Part shown: piece by piece, positions 54,101 to 64,000 of the stretch
Numbering within the stretch: position 1 is the first letter of the stretch
Layout of the letters: each line of letters begins with the position of its first letter
The notes under the pieces: generated by a model
Seen by the model: the letters and a program-made list of their open reading frames with translations, nothing else
What the model was told of the DNA's origin: nothing
Database searches by the model: none
Position numbers and translations under genes: made by a program
Assembly: GCA_008360975.2 (NCBI GenBank)
Contig: CM039211.1
Location: 20,928,943 to 20,992,942 of the forward strand
Direction: 5' to 3'
Origin: Lichenostomus cassidix
Lineage: Eukaryota; Chordata; Aves; Passeriformes; Meliphagidae
DNA length: 64,000 bases

Positions 54101-57100
54101 CAAAATGGCCTCAGAAGGAGTCTAAGTAAAAGCAAATTTAGTGTGGCAAATTCAAGAAAATATTCAAGAAAAGTTCCGATCATTCATTGAAGATTGGAAG
54201 TCAGAGAAAAAAAAATTATTTATGTAGTTATAGAAGGTACAAATGTTTCTGTTTCCATTTTACCTAAATAAGAGTACTTTACAGTATCAGTTATTACTAC
54301 TCAAGATTTGCAGTAAGATTTTATCAGATTGCTATACACACATAATTATTGGACTACTAGGTCAATTGTGCACCCCAGCTTCATCTCAAAGATTCTTTGC
54401 AGAATATATTGTCCACAGATTAAACATCAAAACTGGATTAATAATATGATGGTAACTTCCCTTGTATCTCCATTTTCTTATTTGCAGATATATCTAAATT
54501 ATTTGTCTCATTAAAAAAAAAACCAAAAAAAAAAAACTAATGTCTTTTTTTTAATGTTGATTTCTACATTGGCTGGTCTAGGAACATAAAAAAATTAATT
54601 TAGAAGTAGAAATTTTGAAAAAGAGCGTACTTCTAATTTTTTTTTTTCTGAGATGCGGCTCTTAGGGAAATTTTTCATAAGCTGAACCATGTAGCAGCCA
54701 TTCACTGAATTTTAAGGTTGGACATGTGCTTGTGAGAAATCACAGTCTGCAGATGCAGGATATGTAGCAGGGGATAGGGCCTAAGCAGAGGCACAGCCTA
54801 ATAAAAAATCTTCTCCTAAGCAGTGGAAATGCACAGACTCTTGTCCTGGGGCTTGTAGCTGTTGTTCAGCTCTAAGCTCTACTGACTTTTATAGGTGGAA
54901 GTGCATTATGACTGAAAACACCTTTCTCTTACTAGGAAGTCAAAATAACTGCGTTTTTTTAGCTGACTATATAATAACAGTGTATATTCCTCAGTGGCTT
55001 GTAACTGTGTAACAATATGTGCTGTATGCCTTCTTCAATAAGGTAAACCTTCAAATCAGAGTCTACATAAAATCTTTGTGTTAGAAATTTTTTTTATTTC
55101 TGGTTGTGCTTTCCAAACTTTACTAATGAACCATGTGAAAAATATTTTACAGCCTGGCCTAGCCCATATTGGGGTAATGCTGTGTGGTGAGGGCTTGCCT
55201 GGTTTCTGGGGGATGGCAGGGTGTTATTTTCTTCCCTATTCTATCTCTTCTGTCTTCATGCAGAGAATGCCAATGGAGAGAGTGCAGCACAGTCCAGCAG
55301 AGACACTTCCACAAGAGATGGAGCAGCAGTGGTGCCAAGGTTTGTTACACCTACACAGCTTGCCCTGCAGCTATGAAGGTATGTCCTAAAAGCTATTTTG
55401 TGAGGAAGCAAATGCTGCCTCTCACCTTGCTGCTGACACGGAGTGAAACAGGAGGAATTACAGGAAGAAAGCCTATGGGTGATATTCTCCTCCAGCACTC
55501 GGTCAAGATGAAAGGGAGTGCAGGTGCTTTAGGGCAATATGATTAAGCAGATGTAATCCACATGAATGAAATGGAAACCTCAGAGGGAGTTTGTTCAGGA
55601 TTGTGGTGCCAGTTTTGTGGTGGTTTTGTGCCAGCTGGACTTTTTGAGTTTCTCTACAAATTCATAAGTACTAGTGTTAAATCCTCACAATTTAGTGTCA
55701 AATCTCACCAAGATTTTGGGAGGTTTGCCAAGCAACCTCTATGGGGTTATTCTTAAACTTTTACAGCTCGATGTGTTACTAAAAAGGGGACACTGAATTC
55801 AAATTAATTTTACTGATATTAAACAGATTTAAGCATGCTGCGATACAGGATCTTTCTAATAACGCTAACTTATTTTTTGATGCCAGTATTTTACAACAAT
55901 TCAGATATTTATTCAAGGGCAAAGAAAGCATGACAATTCATACAGGTTGAGCAAGCAGAAAACAGAAGTGACACACTACATTTTCAAAAAACATAGTCCT
56001 AGACCACTTGATTTGCAGTCAGGGTTAACCTCTACAGCATTCAAATTCAAAACATATAAACAAGTTTGTCTTACAAAGTTGTCCTGTTCCAAAAAAGTCT
56101 ATTTCATTTTGATTTTGAACCATTACCATCTGCTCCCATTACTTAGAGTTTTTCAGAGTACTTTAGAGTTTTTCTAGTAAAATCATATCTGACAAATAAA
56201 ACTAATGTTATGCTTTGCATCTAAAAGATCAAAACCACTGTTTCCACTATGGCCACCCTTTCGTCTCATGAGCTCCCTGTGCCTTAGTCCTATTTAAAAT
56301 TAATTTTTAAAAAGGGTGAGTTGTTTTTAAATATGTATTCCCCTTACTTGTAATCTGGCTTTCATGACCTGCACCTGCTCCACCTTTAGAATCATTGATC
56401 AATCATGAGTGTAGAGACACAATTCTTTTCACAAAAAGTGCATAAGAAGGTAAAGCAATCAGATCGTTTCCTTTTGGAAACATGATCTATGCTTCTGGAT
56501 TTGCTCATGAATACCTCAGGTGGTACTGTACAAGCAAACTCACAAATAAATTGGCTTTTACTCTGTTTAGCCCAGGCAATAATTCCTTGTCAGGCTACTT
56601 CATTTTCATTTAGTCTCTGGTTCAATTCTGTGCTGACACTTTGCATTAATGTGGCAATGTGTTAATTGAACATAAACCACAATTCAAATGCAACATCTCT
56701 GTCCTGAAATTAATAACCATCATTTGTAAACCACATCATGTACTTTACTGTAGGAATAATTTACTGATGGGGCTTTTTATGCTTAGCAGTGATTAAGAAA
56801 CTGTGCAATTTACAACAGAAACAAACAGAGCCATATAAAATGGGTAATAAAATGTGTGTAGATGTATATAAATTTGTTGATATGAAACACAAATTAAAAA
56901 TTTAAATGCTTCTGTAATATAAGGCAAAGTAGAAGGCGCTTTTCTTATTATTATCCCTCAAATTGATATGCAACCCAATAAAAGATCCAAATTTACAGGA
57001 GGATTTGCTTTATATAAAAACAAACCCTTTCACTAGATGGAAGCATCTGTTTCAGCCATTAATAACATGTGTAATGTATACGGTGCTTTGAACTAAACAT

Positions 57101-60100
57101 TTCCATTATAAGTGAAAGCCCATTTGCAGCGACAGAAGCAGTGCCTGGGTGTGATCAGTCATAGTGTCACCCTAGCATACGATAGCTGCTCCAGAGAAGG
57201 AGCTTGGGCATATGCTTCACTGGAGCTCTCTAATGTCACTCAAGCAGCAGGGGGAGAACATTCAGTGCACCTTGACACCATTAGCGTGGAAAGTAGCATA
57301 AGTTCCTATGATTTGCTTGGCAAGTGCACTTAGTGCTGGTACATGTTTATAAAAGTTAAGTTGCCATGCTGAAGCTTATTCTTGGTTTATGATTTATTAG
57401 TACCCCTCTCATGTTCTCTCCTGATAACAGCAAAATGGTATCTTTTACTCATCCTTCCCCCAGTTCTTTCTTCTTTTTAGAGGTTTGAGCAAAAGCCACT
57501 TTTAAACAGAGGTTTAGGAAAAATTCTTTAAGTTTTTTAAATGAATGAGGGAAAGCCCGCACCTGCATTATTGACCTTAAATACTGTTAGCTAATGTAGC
57601 GCTAAGGCATTCAGCAGATTTTTCACACCAAAGTTTTCTGGGCAGCATTCCAAAACATAGCAGCAGTTTAAAATGACCCCAACTTTGTGAATGTGAATGG
57701 AGCCATTATAGGGTAATGGTCTTTCCCAAGCTTTAAGTTACATTTACCAGCTTAGACTGAACTAAGGATTTTTTTCTAAATGAGGAGCTTTAACTCCTTA
57801 TAAAGTTAATACTTCTACAGGTTTTTCTGTTGGTTTTCTTTTTTTCAGTAATGCGCAATGAAACTATTCCTAGTTTGTCTATGTAAGAAAAGTCTGCAAC
57901 GGCTTGACAGATGCAAATATTATAGTGCTCTCTTTGATGAAAAGTAAGAGATCATTTTAGTGCTCAAGCTTTCAATATCACATTTACACCCCTTACATAT
58001 AAATTTGGTGCGTGGCTTTGCTAGTGCCCTACAGTACATTGTCAAAAGATGTGTTGAGTATGGGGAACTAACACGCACAGGGCTGGAGGAGTGAAATTTA
58101 ATTGCAAAGCTCTCTAGAAAATAACCATTTCAACTCTTTTCTGGAACCTGTAAACAGTAAAAAGCACCTGGGTTGATGCTGTATGTTCTTTAAAACCCCC
58201 AGCTGCGTGGACTCTGCAAATGTGAGTGTTCCCTGTTCAGCATGGTTCATGAGGCCTATCTGCCTTTCTAATTTTGTATTCTGGAGCAGTCCTGAATTCA
58301 AGCTCTGCAGCTGGTAAGCTTACAGGACTCCATAGAATCACATGGAAAGCCTGTCAGCATAATTTCACAGAAATCATTATTTTTCCGTGAAACGTATTAG
58401 TATGAGCAGTTGAGTAACGACCATGAGAATACAGTGCTGCAGAATGGCTGCACCACTCCACACAGTGCATGCTGTGCTGTTTAAGCAAAGATTTTTAAAA
58501 AATAATCTTAGAGTTGAATACTTTTTTTTTAACAGTATTAGGGCTTTTCCTTGAGGAGAAAGAAGCTATCCCTTTTTGGGGAGGTGAAAGGCCATCTTTA
58601 AAAATCCACATGAAAAAGCCATAATGAACTTCTGAAAACTGGAGACATGTAGGCATCTGTGAGCAGTAAGACGAGAAGAGATTTTACTCTTTGTCTAAAT
58701 CATGTTTCAGTGAAATTAATGTTCTTCGTACCATGCAGTGATAAAACCATTAAGTCTTTTAGTTCAGGCTATTCACATTTTATGGAAGAAAATACTATAC
58801 CTGTGGGAATGAAGCGATATTTTAATGCTTGATAAGTCTGCTTACTTTTCCTCCTTGTAGCTGAAAATCAGAAACTAGTTTTAGTTGAATTACTGAAACA
58901 ACTACATTTGTCCCGAAGCCATGACCGACTTTGATAACCCAATAAGAAGGGTGCTTCTGTCACAAATATGTAGGAGGCTCTCAGACTGTCAAGCAATTAA
59001 GTGGACCTGAATAATCCTATGTAATTAAGCTTCTTACTGCATAATTATCTTTATTTTAAATGTGTCTTTTGATAAAACATCTGTTCCCTGCTCTAGATTT
59101 GAAAAGATATACCCATGCACAGGAAGAGAATGGTGCTCGTGAGGCCATCACACATGGTGCTGCTGTGCAGTTCCTTGGCGACAAGCGCTGTAATTTGCTC
59201 TGTCTTTGCATGCAAAAGGCAGGTGCTGTTGCATCTATGGCCTGCTTTGCCTGACCTCCACGCTCACTGCAGCTGCCTTGCACATTGTTACCCAGAGAAA
59301 TAATTGTGTTTGAAAACCCGGCTGAGGATCATCATGCAATGAAGTGGGGAAGGGGCGCTCACAGTGTAAGTGCTGTCAGAGCTCTTGGAGGTGGCCCTGA
59401 CAACCTGCTAGGCAGTAAGAGATTAAAATAAAAAAAAAGTCGGCCCTAAAAATATAATTTCTTTTTTTTTCCTCTTACATGAAACATTGCTTGACTGCTG
59501 CTACAAAGAAGGCTGTTGAATATCTATTAAATATGTTGTTTTTTCACAGAGATTTTCAATTTGCAGACTGTATACCTTCTTTTACAAGCTACAGCCTCTA
59601 TTAAATAGAATTACCTTCTCTTACTGGTTTTTAAAACAGAGCGAATTTCTACTAAATGTAGGAATTATTTTCCCCTTGGTCTTATATTGTACATTTGCTA
59701 CTAACTGTGGATTTCTACTAGGTTATTTCTTTTCAACAAAATTGCATTAAATACTCATCAATTGTGCTTGGCAAGTTTAAAGACCATGGTGGGAGTTTCC
59801 ATTTACTCCCTTTGACTCTGTGATGCTCAGGGATGCCTCCTTAGGTTTCTTAGAGCTATGTATGGCCTCGAGTAAGATTTCTGCAGATCACCAGAAACAT
59901 CTGTGTCTTACTCATTATCCTCTCTTCTTCATGTGATATTTGTGTCTGTATCTACAGGAGGAGATCATGTACAAACACTAGAGAAGCCTATTTTGCAGTC
60001 CTGTGATGTCTCACACCCAGGAGGGAAAATTACCCACTTTCTGGTTCAACAGACACTGTAGATATGGTGCCACAGTATGGTTCACAGTCAGACTCAAGGT

Positions 60101-63100
60101 CTTTAAATTTGGACCTCTCTAGTAAAAATGAATAAAGGCACAGCTGTTAACTTCTACAGGAGATGGACTAGATTCTTATTTTTCATTACTGCTCTACTAT
60201 GTGCTCTTATACTGGGTTTGGGTGTGGGAACTGGCAGAGAGCAGCTGAGCACTGAGCTTGCAGCTGTAGGTGACAGCAGAGTCATAAATATATATGGTTG
60301 CTCCTGGATTCTCACTTACCTGCTCTGCTACCACAGAAAACTTCTTTTAATTACCCAACTAATTGCCAAATAAACCACACTGGCTAAATACTGAAACCTC
60401 AGCTTGATGGCTCTTTTTGATAATGCATGACAAATAGTTGAGAGAGTTTAAACTTGCATGACTTTTGCTGGTCAGCACCTCTGAATGAGCTGTTGAAAAT
60501 AGCCTGGGGAGATATATGAGCAGGCTGACATTCTGCTGTATTTAGAGTTCCCAGGCACAATCCTGACTAAATTTTGAAAATGTTTTGGAAGGAAAGAGTT
60601 CTAAGCAGCATCCTGTCAGCAGCCCTAATTACTGTCATGTATCCCATTTTCAAAACAAACTGATCCACTCTGCTGTAGGAATCCTGAGGCAAACCATTTG
60701 GTCTGAGTTGCTGTCAAAATGCCTGGACCTTAATTTTTCATGACAATGCTTACTAACACCACTGTGTACAACTTTATGCCTAGCATTTAAGGCAAGGTGA
60801 TAGTGGTATTATCCAAAAGAAGCTGAAGTCTGGAGGCACTGTTGGACAGGAGAGCCTGGGATGATCAGCCATGTGTAAAAGGTGAGTGCTGATCACCACA
60901 CCTTGGTCCTTTCTTCCAAGAACCTGTCACAAATCACTGGGAGCAAAATATGCTGTCTCCTTGCTCCTTTATATTTTTATTCTGCCATTCAAGAAGTCCT
61001 ATCACATTCAGGCATCCAAACTGCAGTAATTTCCTGGGCACAACATTTTACCTGAAAATGCAGTGTGTCATGCTGATGTGATTCAAATCATAATAATGCT
61101 AATGGCAACATAACATATTGTCCTCTATTCTGCACTTTGACAACTGCCACCATATGTGTCTGTGTGTTGCATTATCCCTTTAACATTGCCTTTCCAATTA
61201 GATTTGCCTCTGATTTTTTCATGTGGTTGTATGAGCACAAGATCCTTCTTTGAAGCTGGTAATAGTTGTAGGACAAAACATTTGAAAATGTCCTTGAAGA
61301 ATTTTCAGAAACTAAACAAAGTGGGGGAATAGGTCAACAGGAATCTCACGAAATTGAACAAGGACAGATAGGAACATTGCCATGGGAAGGAATAATGCCT
61401 TGCAGAGATAGATGCTAGGGACTGCCTGGTTGAACAGTGTCCTGAGATTTCTGGTTGCAGCAGGCTGAGCATGAGGCTGAGAAGTTTGTTGGTCAAACAT
61501 ATCCAGGGCTGTTTCAATAGGAACACGGCCAGTCAATCACTGGATGGGATTTGCCCTCTGCTCAGAATTTTTTTAGACTGCATCCATATCCTGCATTAAG
61601 TTTTGGTTTCCCCAGTGTGAGAAATAAATCAGGTTGAACTTAGAGAGCCAGTAAGGTGGTTGGGCTTAGGTCACTTGCCCCATGAGAAGAGGCTGGAGCA
61701 CCAGGCCTGGTTCAGCTTAGAGAGGAGGCAGCTCCAGGGCACCTAAATCAGCTCCCACTGCCTCTACAGGGCTGTTGGAGCTGGAGCCAGGCTTTCCTAA
61801 GCAGGCCAAAGAGAGATGGTGAGGGACGTGACAGGCTGGACTGGCCATAAGGAAACCTTTCCCCAGAAGTACAGATGAGCAGTGACTGAGGCTTTCTCTT
61901 TCCCTGAAGTGCCTGGTTTGACTCCATGGCTGATGATGCTGAGGCATATATTAGACCAGAGCCCTCCTGAGGTCCTTCCTGACCTGACTTTTTCTCTGCT
62001 TGTCTTGTGCTTTCCCTTGGATGTAAGAGAACTTAACCTACTTTTGTTTTATAAATGTACTGAAAATATATCAACACTGTTAAGCAGTGTGGCCTTCATT
62101 TGGAGGAGGGGATGTTAAGAATGAGATCATGTGGTCCTGTATCATAATGTGCTTCTGTTCTAAAGATTTATTTTTTTATTTGTACAACTTTGCAAGCCTT
62201 TTTCTGTTCAGACTCAGTTCCCAAATTTTTTGCAGTTACATGGCTCTTTCATTTCTGGTAATGGGTTAGGGAGAGTTTAAGCCTGTCTTAATAGGGCTTT
62301 CTTTAGAGTGGTGCCATTTGTAGCAGTAGATTGTAACTAGGCTGAGGACCAGATCCGCCTTCACTGGTGTGCCTTTTTCTCTCATTGTAAAAATATTCCT
62401 AAAGTTAGACAAATTACAAAGCTGCTGAAAATATGAGTTTGAAACATAGGATATTTTTAGACTGGAGCCAACAAAATGGAACTTTAGTACCCAAAGATGA
62501 GCAATGTGTCCCTCCCACTGTCGTACTACTAGTTTGGCCCTCCTTTGTGCCCTTTGATAGAGGCTGGTCTCAGGCCAGATGAAGGAGAAAAAAGCCTGAG
62601 TGGAAAACAAATAAATTAAGGAACCAGGGAGGGACAAATAAAAAGCAGAACTTGCACATGGGTTTGGTAGGTAAGAACTGATAATGTCAGGATATTTGAA
62701 ATGGGATCTTGGAGAAGTAAAACTAAACAAATTGTCACAAGGGAGAAAGAAGGGAGGAACTAAGAATTAAGATCTCTACCAAATACCAATTATGCAAAGT
62801 TTCCTATTTTAGTGGGGGAATATTTAGCATTAGCCATGTTGGGTAGTTTTGTGTTTTTCTGGTTTTTACCTATATATACAGGCTGATTTCTTAGCCTTTC
62901 CTGAGTTGAAGTTCCATTGAGGTTGAAAGGGATACAGAAAACCAAAGGACTTGCTCTTTTAAATCGCAACTGGGGGCAAATACACTTTGTATAAGTGGCA
63001 AAGATATAGTAGGATATTGAAATTACAGTAACTTAGCCCTGAATATGTTGAATTCTTGCAGGGGTTTTTAATATAATTTCCACTTGTCAACATCTATTTC

Positions 63101-64000
63101 AGATGGTTTTATTGCTAAAGACAGTTAGCAATTTAGATAAAATGTATTTTATGAATACTATCTATCCACAGTCTTCTCTGTGAAATACTCAACTGCATAG
63201 AGAACTTCCCTTTTAAAGAGTTTGAATGCTGACATGAGAATTGCTTTACTTCACAATAAAATGTGCAAATTGCATGCCCGTTTTGTGTGCGCTGTATGCA
63301 AATTGGCTTGATTGAACTAATTTGAATGTCTTATATGTTGGATGGGTGGGTAATGGGTAATAAGCTTTTTTAATGTTCTTTTATGTTGTTTTTTTGTTTT
63401 TTCACCCAAAATGTGTACCAATGAAAACCCCTTTTCACATATTTAAAAAGCCCTCCCAGGGCATTTAATTATCAAAGAGCAAAGATGAAATTTTTGAAAG
63501 ACAAACACCTGCATAGAAACTGCTCTATCATTCCTTCTGTCTTAGTTCTGTTCTTGAATCCCCTACAGATCAATTCTAATTCTGTTTCTCTTTCCCGACT
63601 TCCTGTACTTGCAGACTGCACATCATCCAATGTATGGATGACTTCTTCTTCTGCAGAAAGTCCAGCGTGAGGGAAGAGTGCTGTCACTGAACTAATAAGG
63701 CAAAAAGAACTCTCTCATTTACACTGATAAGGATCTGAAGGCACCCGATAGAGGTTCACCACTGTGGAACTAGTTTATGTGAGAGAGGAGTTAGGTCTCT
63801 TGGGGTAAAAAGAAATTATTTTTAACACTTTTTTTTAGTTATTAAAAAAAGGAGAGCAGGAAGAAAAGCTAGTTTGAATCTATCTGTGATGCTTTCAATA
63901 AGATTTTTTCAGTGTTTGCACAGCCACTGCACGATACGATTTTTGCTTATACCGAGTGCCACACCACACTTTATTTAACAGGTTTCTGGGCAGATGTTTC

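Overview
The window looks like bird nuclear DNA, most likely a songbird (passerine) macrochromosome. It is AT-rich and gene-poor. The recognisable repeats are three truncated copies of the avian LINE CR1, on both strands and from clearly different subfamilies, and several solo or truncated LTRs of avian endogenous retroviruses, including one of the widespread ERVL-type LTR that I know from bird genomes. There are no bacterial-style operons, no rRNA or tRNA genes and no CRISPR. Nearly all the short open frames are chance frames in AT-rich DNA. Repeat families were named from memory of avian consensus sequences, without a database search.

Layout: 1-3195 is AT-rich non-coding DNA. 3196-3790 is a GC-richer LTR-like block. 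10879-11467 is a plus-strand ERVL-type solo LTR. 11468-29880 is AT-rich desert, broken by a pair of hairpins at 26424-26476 and a 500-base assembly gap at 27939-28438. 29880-32790 is a GC-rich island that stands out sharply from its surroundings. 33494-33576 is a short tandem repeat. 42034-42611 is a second solo LTR. 43275-45133 is a minus-strand LTR that seems to have received a minus-strand CR1. 49946-50990 is an unidentified GC-rich, repeat-like block. 51940-52640 and 61300-61995 are plus-strand CR1 3' ends. The rest is unique-looking AT-rich sequence with simple repeats and some transcription-factor-like motif clusters.

The only protein gene I can support lies on the minus strand of the GC-rich island. 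It has a TATA box, a short 5' exon with a good donor, an acceptor three bases before the ATG, a coding exon, a second intron with good signals, a terminal exon and an AATAAA signal. The predicted product is about 151 residues: a signal peptide, a short acidic luminal segment, one membrane segment and a very basic, coiled-coil-like tail. The layout recalls the N-terminus of avian ITPRIP-like proteins without their large C-terminal domain, but I could not confirm that. This small gene, with a stop codon inside a splice donor, an AT-rich block in its putative 3' UTR and CAG/CTG repeats on both sides, is the best candidate for something undescribed here.
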